From Polynucleobacter sp. JS-Mosq-20-D10 (GTDB taxonomy: Bacteria; Pseudomonadota; Gammaproteobacteria; Burkholderiales; Burkholderiaceae), in assembly GCF_018687755.1 (NCBI RefSeq), contig NZ_CP061305.1, positions 1,301,099-1,365,098 of the forward strand: 64,000 bases of DNA, given 5' to 3'. The position numbers were made by a program, and so were the translations under genes. The notes below the pieces were generated by a model. That model was not told the origin of the DNA and made no database searches. It saw only the letters and a list, made by a program, of their open reading frames with translations. Positions 34,318 through 43,592 of the stretch are shown here, piece after piece (position 1 is the stretch's first letter; every line of letters starts with the position of its first letter).

Positions 34318-35733
34318 ATGACCACCTCACTGCAACCACATAATCTCTTTCAGAACTTAAGCAGTGAAGAGCTTAGCCATTTAGCGCAAGCATCTGCGGA
34401 TATCTCTTTTGTATTAGATGACTCCGGATCAATTCAAGACATCTACTCCCATAAACAAAGCTTAGCCAAGCATATTCCAGACGACCTCATTGGGAAAAAA
34501 TGGTTGGAGGTAGTTGAACCTGACAGCAGAAAAAAAGTTCAGTACTTGTTAGACGATGCCAATCAAGACAATATTTCCAAATTTAGACAAATTAATCTCT
34601 CTAGCAATGCGAAAGATACATCGCTGCCCATAATGTGTGCCTCAATCAAGGCGCTATCGAATCAAAAGATCATTGTTATTGGCAGAGATCTTGCGGAAAT
34701 CGCTCAGCTACAACAAGATTTGGTTATAGCTCAGAAACAGATTAGTCAAAACTTTCTACAAATCAATCAGCTAGAAGAGCGTTTTCGCTCTATCTTTGAA
34801 ATTGGATCTGAATCCATCATCATTCTTCAAGCAGACGATGGATATCCAATTGTCGAGATGAATAGCAATGCTATTAAGCAACTGTTGGTTGCCAAAAAAG
34901 ATTGCGTTGGAAGATCGTTTCTATCTCTTCTACCTGCCGATGAACTCGGCAAAGTAACTAGTTTTTTTCAAGAGATGCTCGAAATAGGCGAGTCGAGAGA
35001 ATTGGATACTTCTTTTGTTGGCGGCAAAAAAATTCAAATCAGTGCAAGCTCTTTTACCAATAGCGGGAAACTCCACTTACTATTGAATCTCAAGCCACTG
35101 GACCATACTCAAGCAAACCTCTTGATGGAGTCCGACTCTCTCACTGTTAAGGCCATTGAAAATAATGCCTACGGTTTTGTCGTTTGCACTCCGGATGGTC
35201 AGATTCTAAAAGCCAATAAAGCCTTTATCAAATTAAGCAATACCAAGAGCGAACAAGAATTAATTGGCACCTCTATACAAAAGTATCTAGGTTCAGAAAC
35301 GGCGGATTTTGATCGGATGATGCAATCCCTTAAGGGAAGAGCTAGTGCTCAATCCTGCATCTCCTCGATTAGTAACAATAATAGTAACTTTAAATTGGTC
35401 GATATATCAGCGGTATCTGTAGCTCATCCACGCGCCTGTATTGGCATGATCTTTCGTCAAATGGATTCGAGAGAAAATAAAGTTAAACGCATAGATAAAA
35501 AACTAGTACGCAGCTCTGAGGAATTGTCCATGTTGGTTGGCAAGGTTCCCTTAAAGGATATTCTTACCGAGACCACTGACTTAATTGAGGAGCTCTGCAT
35601 TAAAGCCGCTTTAGATTTAAGTAATGACAACCGCGTTTCAGCGTCTGAAATCTTGGGCTTATCACGCCAAAGCCTATACATTAAATTACGAAAATACGGC
35701 TTAGTAGATAGCGATATTAAGGCTATTGATTAG
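34318..35733 (+). CDS. ppsR: PpsR/CrtJ transcriptional repressor
   Basis: The 471-residue protein has an N-terminal domain, tandem PAS domains (roughly residues 20-125, 150-265 and 275-390) and a Fis-type helix-turn-helix at the C-terminus (ASEILGLSRQSLYIKLRKYG). It is the aerobic/redox repressor of photosynthesis genes and binds TGT-N12-ACA palindromes, several of which are found in this window. It follows ppaA directly and precedes crtA by 10 bases. Confidence 0.93.
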   Translation: MTTSLQPHNLFQNLSSEELSHLAQASADISFVLDDSGSIQDIYSHKQSLAKHIPDDLIGKKWLEVVEPDSRKKVQYLLDDANQDNISKFRQINLSSNAKDTSLPIMCASIKALSNQKIIVIGRDLAEIAQLQQDLVIAQKQISQNFLQINQLEERFRSIFEIGSESIIILQADDGYPIVEMNSNAIKQLLVAKKDCVGRSFLSLLPADELGKVTSFFQEMLEIGESRELDTSFVGGKKIQISASSFTNSGKLHLLLNLKPLDHTQANLLMESDSLTVKAIENNAYGFVVCTPDGQILKANKAFIKLSNTKSEQELIGTSIQKYLGSETADFDRMMQSLKGRASAQSCISSISNNNSNFKLVDISAVSVAHPRACIGMIFRQMDSRENKVKRIDKKLVRSSEELSMLVGKVPLKDILTETTDLIEELCIKAALDLSNDNRVSASEILGLSRQSLYIKLRKYGLVDSDIKAID

Positions 35734-35743
35734 AAAGCCCGTA

Positions 35744-36430
35744 ATGAACGGCCAAGTTGCCTTAATGGTTTTGGTTGATATCCAATTATCAGCAAAAATC
35801 AGCGGTATTCTCAGACTCATGTTTGCCCGCCTAGGGCTCTGGAAGACTCCAGGACTGAAATTCTATAAACATATGGGCTCAGGAAAAAATGGTGGCTTCT
35901 CGATTCATCCAAGCGGAACTCATCAGGCACTATTTTGCGTTTTTCAAGACATGGACAGCCTAGAACAGTTTTATCAATCCTCTAGATTAATTCGCTGGTA
36001 TAGGGCACATGCTCAAGATTTTTTTTCAGTCAAACTGAAGGCATATTCGATTAAAGGCCAATGGTCAGGTTTTGCTCCACATATAACAGCTGAAGCACCC
36101 TCTTCCGGTCCGATCGTATCGATTACTAGAGCATCCATTAAGCCGCTATATTGCGTTTCCTTTTGGCGAAAGCAACCTGCCGCAGAAATCTCTCTTGAAC
36201 AATCATCAGGTTGCATTATTGCTGCCGGCGTTGGTGAAGCCCCTTTCTTTCGACAAGCGACTTTTACTATTTGGGAGTCCCAAGCGGCGATGGATCAATA
36301 TGCCCGGCATGGCGCCCACCAAAATGCAATACGCGCTTCCTTAAGTGGCCATTATTTTTCTGAGTCCATGTTTTCGCGCTACATCCCTTTTGATGCCGAT
36401 GGCAGTTGGAAAGGACGCACTCTTGTCTAA
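35744..36430 (+). CDS. crtA: Spheroidene monooxygenase CrtA
   Basis: The 228-residue protein matches CrtA, with GLKFYKHMGSGKNGGFSIHP early and ATFTIWESQAAMDQYAR late; it oxidises spheroidene to spheroidenone in the presence of oxygen. I start at ATG 35744, which has AGAAAG upstream; an in-frame TTG at 35726 lies inside ppsR. The end overlaps the TTG start of crtD by 8 bases. Confidence 0.85.
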   Translation: MNGQVALMVLVDIQLSAKISGILRLMFARLGLWKTPGLKFYKHMGSGKNGGFSIHPSGTHQALFCVFQDMDSLEQFYQSSRLIRWYRAHAQDFFSVKLKAYSIKGQWSGFAPHITAEAPSSGPIVSITRASIKPLYCVSFWRKQPAAEISLEQSSGCIIAAGVGEAPFFRQATFTIWESQAAMDQYARHGAHQNAIRASLSGHYFSESMFSRYIPFDADGSWKGRTLV

Positions 36431-37988
36431 ACCACCGGTCATTATTGTCGGCGGCGGCATTGGTGGCTTAAGTTGCGCACTTGATCTGGCGTCTTCTGGC
36501 GTAGAAGTGATTCTGATTGAAAAAGAGGAGCAACTAGGAGGCAAGATTCGGCAATTAAATTGCTCTAGCGATCCCACCTCTCCTGCGCTGATAGACTCTG
36601 GCCCTACTGTCTTCACCATGCGCTGGGTTTTTGATGCACTCTTTCAAAAAGCGGGCACCACCTTAGAGTCTGAATTAAATATTACTAAGTTAGAAGTCCT
36701 GGCTCGTCATGCTTGGAGCAAAGATGAGCGGCTAGATTTATTTGCTAATGCAGATCAATCAGCAGAAGCGATCAAGACATTTTCTTCAGCAGCGGAAGCA
36801 GATCGCTTTCTTCAATTTTCCAAGCAATGTCGAAAACTCTATCGAGCACTTGAAAAACCTTACATGCTTTCTGAAAAGCCCAGCTTTGGAGGCATGATTA
36901 CTGATCTTGGAATATCTGGGTCTAAGGTCTTATACGAGATTGGCTTATTTAATAGCTTATGGAAATCACTCGGTGACTACTTCCATGACCCCAGATTGCG
37001 CCAATTGTTTGGAAGGTATGCGACCTATTGCGGATCATCCCCCTATCAAGCTCCTGCGACTTTAATGCTGATTGCCGATGTTGAGGCGCAAGGGGTATGG
37101 GCAATTGAGGGGGGTATGTACAGCCTAGTCAAAGCCCTTCAGAAGTTAGCGCAAGATAAAGGTGTCAAACTGGTGACTGGCCAAGCTTGTGAAGAAATCT
37201 TAATAGAGCGAGGTCGTGCCAGTGGGGTGAGATTAGCTGATGGCACCAGTATTAAAGCCCAAGCAGTCATTTTTAATGGTGACCTGGCTGCGCTTCAAAC
37301 AGGTTTACTCAACCCCTCTAGCAAACAATCATTAAATGCCAAAATGACTCCGCCTAGCCCTACCAAAAGGTCGCTTTCTGCTGTTACCTGGTCGATCAAT
37401 GCGAAAACAGATGGCTTTCCTTTGGTCAGACATAATGTGTTTTTTAATCAAGACTATCGTGCTGAGTTTGATGACATTTTTCAAAAGCAACGCCTTCCTA
37501 AAAAGCCAACGGTTTACGTATGTGCACAAGATCAAGGCGATACATATCAAGCCAGTTTGAAATCACAAAGACTGCTATGCCTAGTCAATGCACCAGCAAA
37601 GGGCGATCAGTCAGAATTTAGTACGCAAGAAATCGACGCATGTGAACGCGAAACTTTTAATCTTCTACAACAGTGTGGTCTTAATATCGACTTGGATAGC
37701 GCAATATGCCAACGTACAACGCCCTCTCTTTTCAATCAACTCTTTCCAGCAACGGGGGGAGCTCTATACGGCCAAGCCAATCATGGCTGGATGGAAACTT
37801 TTGGGCGAGCTTCAGCGCAAAGCCCGATTCCAGGCCTTTATCTAGCGGGGGGCAGCGTACATCCAGGGCCGGGAGTGCCAATGGCAGCACTATCGGGACG
37901 AATGGCGGCCGCAACTCTGATGGATCACCTCGGTTTGATCAAGCTGTCGGGCAGAACGCTTATCTCTGGTGGTACATCGATGCTCTAA
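36423..37988 (+). CDS. crtD: Methoxyneurosporene/hydroxyneurosporene desaturase CrtD
   Basis: An FAD-dependent desaturase of the CrtI/CrtD family: IIVGGGIGGLSCAL at the N-terminus and AGGSVHPGPGVPMAALSGR at the C-terminus. GGAAAGGA lies 7 bases before the TTG at 36423, which overlaps the crtA stop; ATGs at 36393 and 36399 are alternatives. CrtD introduces the C-3,4 double bond on the way to spheroidene or spirilloxanthin. The last 25 codons overlap the conserved start of crtC in another frame. Confidence 0.9.
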   Translation: MSKPPVIIVGGGIGGLSCALDLASSGVEVILIEKEEQLGGKIRQLNCSSDPTSPALIDSGPTVFTMRWVFDALFQKAGTTLESELNITKLEVLARHAWSKDERLDLFANADQSAEAIKTFSSAAEADRFLQFSKQCRKLYRALEKPYMLSEKPSFGGMITDLGISGSKVLYEIGLFNSLWKSLGDYFHDPRLRQLFGRYATYCGSSPYQAPATLMLIADVEAQGVWAIEGGMYSLVKALQKLAQDKGVKLVTGQACEEILIERGRASGVRLADGTSIKAQAVIFNGDLAALQTGLLNPSSKQSLNAKMTPPSPTKRSLSAVTWSINAKTDGFPLVRHNVFFNQDYRAEFDDIFQKQRLPKKPTVYVCAQDQGDTYQASLKSQRLLCLVNAPAKGDQSEFSTQEIDACERETFNLLQQCGLNIDLDSAICQRTTPSLFNQLFPATGGALYGQANHGWMETFGRASAQSPIPGLYLAGGSVHPGPGVPMAALSGRMAAATLMDHLGLIKLSGRTLISGGTSML

Positions 37989-38860
37989 GTGATGACGGCA
38001 AGAACGGCATAGTACTGATTGCATTTGTTGGTAGCGTTTTCTCGCCCTACTATGCCTGGGCAAGAAGAAATGATTCTTCAGTTAACCCCGAAAATCACTG
38101 CTCACTGAATGTTGCCATTTATAGCCCAGGGAAAAACCGTTGGGCAATGACTGAGCGAGGAGAAAATCAAGTCTCCCGAAACTCTTCCGATTTCGTCATT
38201 GGACCAAGCAGCCTGCATTGGGATGGCAATAAGTTAACAGTTCAGATACGGGAGCGTGCAGTGCCTTTTGGGCAAAAGATTGCAGGTACCGTTGAACTCT
38301 ACCCCAATACTTTATTTAACTTTAGTACACCACTAGATGCTGCTGGCAAACATCGCTGGGGGCCTCTTGCCCCATCAGCGCGAGTCAAGGTGAACTTAAA
38401 TTCTCCCGACCTGCAATGGGAAGGGAATGCCTATTTAGATTCAAATGAAGGTGATGAGCCTATCAGCGAAGCTTTTCATGAATGGGACTGGTCACGTGCA
38501 GAAATGAGTGGTACTAGAACTTCAGTAATCTATGACGTGCGAGAAAAGAATACTCAAGAAAATCTATTGGCACTCACTTTCAACCCCAATGGAACAATTG
38601 ATCGCTTTGAACCCCCTCCAAGGCAAGCTCTACCAAAAACGATGTGGGGTATTCAAGGGCATATGCGCAATCAAAGCTCTGAGACCCTGAGAGTACAAAA
38701 GATTTTAGAAAATACGCCTTTTTATACTCGCTCTGTTTTAAATTCTGAACTATTAGGAGAAAAGGTGCTGTCGTTTCATGAAACCCTCAGCGTTCCCAAG
38801 TTAACCTTGGCAACCACTCAGCTCATGCTACCTTGGAGAATGCCTCGTAAGACCTGGTAA
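37706..38860 (+). CDS. crtC: Carotenoid 1,2-hydratase CrtC (true start unclear)
   Basis: CrtC homology begins at about codon 76 of this frame (RFDQAVGQNAYLWWYIDALSDD, position 37931 on, written here only in part: WWYIDALSDDG, then GSVFSPYYAWARR) and runs to the end. CrtC adds water across the 1,2 double bond of acyclic carotenoids. The only in-frame ATG, GTG or TTG upstream is the ATG at 37706, far inside crtD; the intervening 75 codons look like an out-of-frame reading of crtD. The real start may be a rare codon within 37880-37930, or translation may be coupled to crtD. Confidence 0.8.
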   Translation: MPTYNALSFQSTLSSNGGSSIRPSQSWLDGNFWASFSAKPDSRPLSSGGQRTSRAGSANGSTIGTNGGRNSDGSPRFDQAVGQNAYLWWYIDALSDDGKNGIVLIAFVGSVFSPYYAWARRNDSSVNPENHCSLNVAIYSPGKNRWAMTERGENQVSRNSSDFVIGPSSLHWDGNKLTVQIRERAVPFGQKIAGTVELYPNTLFNFSTPLDAAGKHRWGPLAPSARVKVNLNSPDLQWEGNAYLDSNEGDEPISEAFHEWDWSRAEMSGTRTSVIYDVREKNTQENLLALTFNPNGTIDRFEPPPRQALPKTMWGIQGHMRNQSSETLRVQKILENTPFYTRSVLNSELLGEKVLSFHETLSVPKLTLATTQLMLPWRMPRKTW

Positions 38861-38873
38861 CTTGCTTCAATAG

Positions 38874-39908
38874 CTACTGTAGAGCCCTACCACTCTTACG
38901 AGGATTGCGACGACGCTCCTGTCGCTCCATGAGCTCCACAAACCACAATAAGCGATCATGAGCTGTTCCATCAAAACGCTTTTCATGAGGCACTTCAATT
39001 ACCGCATTGACTAAATACTGAATAGCTTTATCGGCATCCACATCAAGCTTCCAAGAAAATATCTTAGAGATGGCTGTAAAAGCTTCTGCTAAAAGTATCA
39101 CTTTTCTCTTGGAGGGCACATAAGCCCTTGTCGATACAGAATCTAAATTCAGTTTTTCTACCTGACGACCAATCTCGGCATAAATCAATCGAGCCGCCTG
39201 AATTGCTGGTCGACAATCCCAGGGTAGATCAGAAATTCCGCTCTCAGCACGTGAGTACAAAACATCTGCATGCTTTAAAAGACGAGCAATCACGCTCGCA
39301 ATTTGCTCATTAAACTCAGGCTTACTTAACCAAACTTGAGGATCTAATCCTACTTCTCTGAGCCAATTCAAGGGCAAATAAATACGGCCGTTAGCTGCGT
39401 CTTCACCCACATCACGCGCAATATTAGTCAATTGCATTGCAAGACCTAGCTCACAAGCTCTTGCTAAGGTCTCTGGCTCCCGACGATCCATGATGACGCA
39501 CATCATTGCTCCCACTGTGCCGGCAACCCTAGCGCAGTAATCCAATAAATCCTCTAAGGAGTTATAAGTTCTGAATTGGGTATCCCATTCATAACCCTCA
39601 ATTAAGGCTAGGGGTAAGCTAATAGGAAGATGAAATTCTTTAACAACAATGGATAAGGCCCGATCAGCAGCAATATCGTCTGGCGTTCCTTGATAGATTC
39701 GATCAAGACGTTCACGCAACTTAGGAATTGCATCAGGCTCTGCATCTACCGCATCCGCAACATCGTCAGTAATCCGACAAAATGCATAGAGCGCAGTTGC
39801 AGGATCTCTGACTCTTTGGGGCAAAATTCGAGAGGCAGCAAAGAAGGATTTGGATCCATCTCGCATGGTTGCGACACACTCTTGAAGATCTTTAATATTT
39901 TGACTCAT
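38874..39908 (-). CDS. crtB: Phytoene synthase CrtB
   Basis: The 344-residue squalene/phytoene synthase has the two Asp-rich motifs: CRITDDVADAVD near residues 43-54 and NIARDVGEDAANGRIYLP in the second half. It condenses two geranylgeranyl diphosphates to phytoene. The start overlaps crtI by 4 bases. It converges with crtC, leaving 13 bases between stops. Confidence 0.94.
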   Translation of the reverse strand: MSQNIKDLQECVATMRDGSKSFFAASRILPQRVRDPATALYAFCRITDDVADAVDAEPDAIPKLRERLDRIYQGTPDDIAADRALSIVVKEFHLPISLPLALIEGYEWDTQFRTYNSLEDLLDYCARVAGTVGAMMCVIMDRREPETLARACELGLAMQLTNIARDVGEDAANGRIYLPLNWLREVGLDPQVWLSKPEFNEQIASVIARLLKHADVLYSRAESGISDLPWDCRPAIQAARLIYAEIGRQVEKLNLDSVSTRAYVPSKRKVILLAEAFTAISKIFSWKLDVDADKAIQYLVNAVIEVPHEKRFDGTAHDRLLWFVELMERQERRRNPRKSGRALQ

Positions 39909-41422
39909 GCTAGAACTTTTTTAGGATCTGGTACTACAGACATTAATGCTTTTGCAGAAGATAAAACACCGGGGATACCCGCACCTGGGTGAGTTCCAGC
40001 TCCTACCATGTAAAGACCTTTGACATCTTCGCTACGATTATGTGGTCTGAACCAAGCGCTTTGAAGTAATAGTGGCTCAAAACCAAAGGCGGCACCTTTT
40101 ACTGAAAGGAGGCGATCCTGAAAATCTTGCGGCGTCATTAGAAAGGATGTTTTAAGGTGCTTCTCAAATCCAGGCAAAACACTTTCGTCTAGATACTTGG
40201 CAATCGCTTGGCGATAAGGCTCAGCCTCTTTAGCCCAGTCTGTGCCGCTTTCTAAATTCGGCACCGGAGCCAATACATAGAATGCATCACCTCCAGCAGG
40301 CGCTAAGGATGGGTCCGTGGCAGTTGGTCTATGAAGATACAGACTAAAGTCATCCGCTAGCACATGTCTCTTAAAGATATCCGTCAGTAGCTCTTTATAG
40401 CGCTTGCCCAACAGGATCATGTGGTGAGGCACATCAGGATACTGATTATCTGTGCCGAAGTACCAAACAAAAAGACTCATCGAGTATTTGCTCTTATTGA
40501 CCTTAGCATCGGTCCACACTTTCCGATGCTCTGGTGCAATCAGTTTCTGATAAGTCCAAGCAGCGTCTGCATTAGAGACCACAATGTCTGATGGAATAAA
40601 TTCACCATTGGCTAGGGTTACGCCTTCAGTTTTACCACCGGCCACTTCAATACGCTTCACTTCAGAGTTCAGGCGAATTTCCACCCCTCTACCAGCTAAT
40701 AGGCCAGCCATGCCTTTAATTAAAGAGCCTGTTCCACCCATCGCGGAATGAACCCCATGACGGCGTTCTAAGGAATTGATCAGTGCATAGACTGCGGTAA
40801 CTGAAAAGGGGTTGCCGCCAATTAATAGCGGATGAAAACTCATTACTTGACGTATCTTGTCATTCTTTAAATGACGTGCAACCAATTTGTAGATACTTTC
40901 CCAAGCCCGCATCTTAATCATCGATGGAATTGCACGAATTAAATCGCTGATCGAGTCAAATGCAGTTGAACTGAGCTCCTGAAATCCCAGCTTGTAGCAT
41001 TTTTCTGCCTCAGCCAAAAATCGCTCGTAACCTGGTAAGTCTTGTGGTGCAAACTTAGCAACTTCGGCGCGCATTCTGGCGGGATCACCCGTGTAATCAA
41101 AGTGAGTACCGTCATCAAAACGGATGCGATAAAAAGGATCCATTGGGCGCAGATCAACATCATCTGACATTTTCTTGCCACACAATTCCCATAATTCTTC
41201 GAGTAGAAATGGTGCGGTGATAATGGTTGGGCCTGCATCAAAGGTATAACCATCACGGTGATGGACGTAAGCCCTGCCCCCTGGAGCATCTAGCTTTTCT
41301 AAAACAATGACCTTGTAGCCTATGCAAGATAAACGAATGGCAGCTGCAAGCCCGCCAAAGCCACTGCCAATCACAATGGCAGTAGATGCTTCATCTTCCT
41401 TAAAGTCAGCTTTTTTTAGCAT
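39905..41422 (-). CDS. crtI: Phytoene desaturase CrtI
   Basis: A 505-residue flavoprotein with VIGSGFGGLAAAIRLS near the N-terminus, PGGRAYVHHRDGYTFDAGPT after it and GAGTHPGAGIPGVLSSAK at the end. It desaturates phytoene to neurosporene or lycopene; the number of steps cannot be read from sequence, but CrtA, C, D and F imply neurosporene use. It begins 21 bases past the terminator that follows pufC, so it may depend on read-through or a promoter within that gap. Confidence 0.94.
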   Translation of the reverse strand: MLKKADFKEDEASTAIVIGSGFGGLAAAIRLSCIGYKVIVLEKLDAPGGRAYVHHRDGYTFDAGPTIITAPFLLEELWELCGKKMSDDVDLRPMDPFYRIRFDDGTHFDYTGDPARMRAEVAKFAPQDLPGYERFLAEAEKCYKLGFQELSSTAFDSISDLIRAIPSMIKMRAWESIYKLVARHLKNDKIRQVMSFHPLLIGGNPFSVTAVYALINSLERRHGVHSAMGGTGSLIKGMAGLLAGRGVEIRLNSEVKRIEVAGGKTEGVTLANGEFIPSDIVVSNADAAWTYQKLIAPEHRKVWTDAKVNKSKYSMSLFVWYFGTDNQYPDVPHHMILLGKRYKELLTDIFKRHVLADDFSLYLHRPTATDPSLAPAGGDAFYVLAPVPNLESGTDWAKEAEPYRQAIAKYLDESVLPGFEKHLKTSFLMTPQDFQDRLLSVKGAAFGFEPLLLQSAWFRPHNRSEDVKGLYMVGAGTHPGAGIPGVLSSAKALMSVVPDPKKVLA

Positions 41423-41443
41423 TTCCTTAAACCAACTTTTCTA

Positions 41444-41480
41444 TAAAAAATAGCGTCATATTTATCCTATGACGCTATTG
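41444..41480 (-). terminator. Intrinsic terminator between pufC and crtI
   Basis: AATAGCGTCATA (41449-41460) and TATGACGCTATT (41468-41479) pair perfectly over 12 bases with a 7-base loop. On the minus strand the stem is followed by a run of six T residues. It ends the bchCXYZ-puf superoperon. Confidence 0.88.
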
Positions 41481-41498
41481 GTTATTACAAACTATAGG

Positions 41499-42566
41499 TT
41501 ACTTCATTGCGACAGATTTTGCCGGTGGAGCTGGATCATTAGCCTTCAGCGCTGGCTTAGCTGGGCCAGTTAAGAAAGGATAATCTGACAACATCGATAC
41601 ACCATAGAGGGGCTTGTAAGCACCTTGGTGGCAAGTACCGCAATTGGCTTTCGCAACATCACCCGTTGGACCTAAACGATGCGGAGGGAATAATCCCTGG
41701 ATCGGCTCCATATAGTTATTATTGATGTCTTGTGCCATCCGAATTGCATACCAAGCCTTCGATCTTTGTGGAGGGCTTTCTTCCCAAGCTGAGAAGTTAC
41801 GAGTGTTATGACAGTAGGTGCAATTGACACCCAATGATTTTGAGAAATGCATCATCAGACCATAAGTCGATTCAGTCTCATTGATGCTATGTTTATTGCC
41901 AGTTGGTAATGCTGTATCTCCCTGCACGCGAATGTTGCTTGATTTTGTGAGGTATTGAGCAAAATAATCATTCGGCAGAGATGAATAAGCTGATGCGCTT
42001 ACTGGTGTATTTTGCCCATCCTTATTACCCAAAAGACCATTGCCTGTTTGTTGTTTCGGCTCTTTAAACCAAACTTGCTCAGGAATATTCTTGCCACGAT
42101 GACATGTATAGCAAGTAACACCAGTCTGCGCAACGTGGTCTTGCCACTGAGTATTTACTCGTTGAGTCATCAAAATCATCTTACGCGCAACTTGCTTTGT
42201 ATACAGCGAGTCATCTGCAAAGTTTGCCGCGTTATGACAGTAAGTACACCCCTGCTCTGGTGCAACCCAACTTGTCATTGAAACCATGAACGCGCTAAAT
42301 TGGGCAACGCTCAAATTATTGAGCACCTTCACATTTTGATATACAGCCCCTGCTTTAGGTCCATCTGCTGGAGCTGGTCCATACGACACGGGGACTGTAT
42401 TTTTCTCGGCCTGCTCAGCCAATGTGCGCGGGTTGTAAATTAAATCCATGCCTGTTCCACGGTAACCATGCTGAACAGCTTCTATTGGCGGCCTCTCACA
42501 GCCTGAAAGCAATAGAACACTTGCCAATAGAGCCGGCAATATCAGAAATTTTCTTAATTGCTTCAT
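41499..42566 (-). CDS. pufC: Tetrahaem reaction-centre cytochrome c subunit PufC
   Basis: The 355-residue lipoprotein has a lipobox LSGC with Cys23 and exactly four haem-attachment motifs: CTYCH (107-111), CYTCH, CTYCH and CGTCH. PufC donates electrons to the photo-oxidised special pair from the periplasmic side. Its ATG overlaps the pufM stop by 4 bases. A terminator follows. Confidence 0.95.
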   Translation of the reverse strand: MKQLRKFLILPALLASVLLLSGCERPPIEAVQHGYRGTGMDLIYNPRTLAEQAEKNTVPVSYGPAPADGPKAGAVYQNVKVLNNLSVAQFSAFMVSMTSWVAPEQGCTYCHNAANFADDSLYTKQVARKMILMTQRVNTQWQDHVAQTGVTCYTCHRGKNIPEQVWFKEPKQQTGNGLLGNKDGQNTPVSASAYSSLPNDYFAQYLTKSSNIRVQGDTALPTGNKHSINETESTYGLMMHFSKSLGVNCTYCHNTRNFSAWEESPPQRSKAWYAIRMAQDINNNYMEPIQGLFPPHRLGPTGDVAKANCGTCHQGAYKPLYGVSMLSDYPFLTGPAKPALKANDPAPPAKSVAMK

Positions 42567-43576
42567 GGCTTCACTCCCATGTTGGTAGGTGCAGCAGGAG
42601 GGACAAAACCAGAGGTAGCAGGGTCAGGTATTGGAACGCCAAACACATCCGGATAAGAAGGTGCAACATTGTGTTTGACTGCCCATAAATACCAGTTATC
42701 CACTACAGTACCGGTCAGTAGAATACCAATGCCACCAACTAGCGGTGTTAAGACCGCAAACCACCAAGCCCAACGGTGAATCGATTCCATAGTTGCATTA
42801 AAGCCCATGGTCCATCTCCAGAATAAAGCAGCTCTTTCTGAGGCTGTGCCACGATCTACAATTTGCTCAATTTCACGCTCACCACCAAAGCGGCTCACCG
42901 CCAGAATGGTTGCGCCATGCATTGCAAATAAGAGTGCCGATCCATATAGGAAAACAATCGACAACATGTGGAAAGGGTTATAGAACAAATTGCCATAACG
43001 TAATGAGAAAGCGGCAGTCCAATCTAAGTGCGAGAAGATTCCAAAGGGAACCGCCTCACTCCAGCTACCCATCATGATAGGACGTATAAATCCTAATACC
43101 AGATATAACCAGATCGCTGCTAAGAAGCCCCAAGCGATATGCGTACCCATACCTAAGGCAACAGCGCGGCGATACATTCTTGCCCACCATAAAAGAATCG
43201 AGACGGTCAGGAAGAAACCTGCCATCATCCACCAGCCGCCCTCATTGAGCGGCATAAATAACGACAGACCATGCTTAGGTAAGGGTGGATCTAAAGATAG
43301 CCAAAATAATTGGCGCACAAATTCAATGGGGTTCCAATTGACCGAAGCTAACATATTCCAACCCATGATCTGGATTGCAATAATTCCAAAAAATAAAGAT
43401 GCGATACCTAAACCGCCGAGATAAATTGGTCCAAGCTGGGCATTACCCAAACGCCCAAACAAATGTATTAAAACTGGTTCGCCAAAACGTTCTCGTTCAT
43501 CACGAGGATCTATATGAACCCCATGATGTGGCGGAGCAACTACTTGAACTTGAGTAAATAGGTTTTGATATTCCAT
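42563..43576 (-). CDS. pufM: Reaction centre M subunit
   Basis: This 337-residue protein has five helices and the RC-M pattern: GPIYLGGLGIASLFFG, FSHLDWTAAFSLRYGNLFYNPFH (in part: AAFSLRYGN, YNPFHML) and MHGATILA with the special-pair and iron-ligand His. It ends with a proline-rich extension of about 25 residues beyond the last helix. It binds bacteriochlorophylls, bacteriopheophytin and QA with PufL. Confidence 0.96.
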   Translation of the reverse strand: MEYQNLFTQVQVVAPPHHGVHIDPRDERERFGEPVLIHLFGRLGNAQLGPIYLGGLGIASLFFGIIAIQIMGWNMLASVNWNPIEFVRQLFWLSLDPPLPKHGLSLFMPLNEGGWWMMAGFFLTVSILLWWARMYRRAVALGMGTHIAWGFLAAIWLYLVLGFIRPIMMGSWSEAVPFGIFSHLDWTAAFSLRYGNLFYNPFHMLSIVFLYGSALLFAMHGATILAVSRFGGEREIEQIVDRGTASERAALFWRWTMGFNATMESIHRWAWWFAVLTPLVGGIGILLTGTVVDNWYLWAVKHNVAPSYPDVFGVPIPDPATSGFVPPAAPTNMGVKP

Positions 43577-43592
43577 AATTAGTATGTTCCTC

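Noticed and set aside
36345..36422. Longer crtD start inside crtA
   Set aside because: The extra 26 residues precede the FAD motif without resembling CrtD, and a good ribosome site fits the TTG at 36423.
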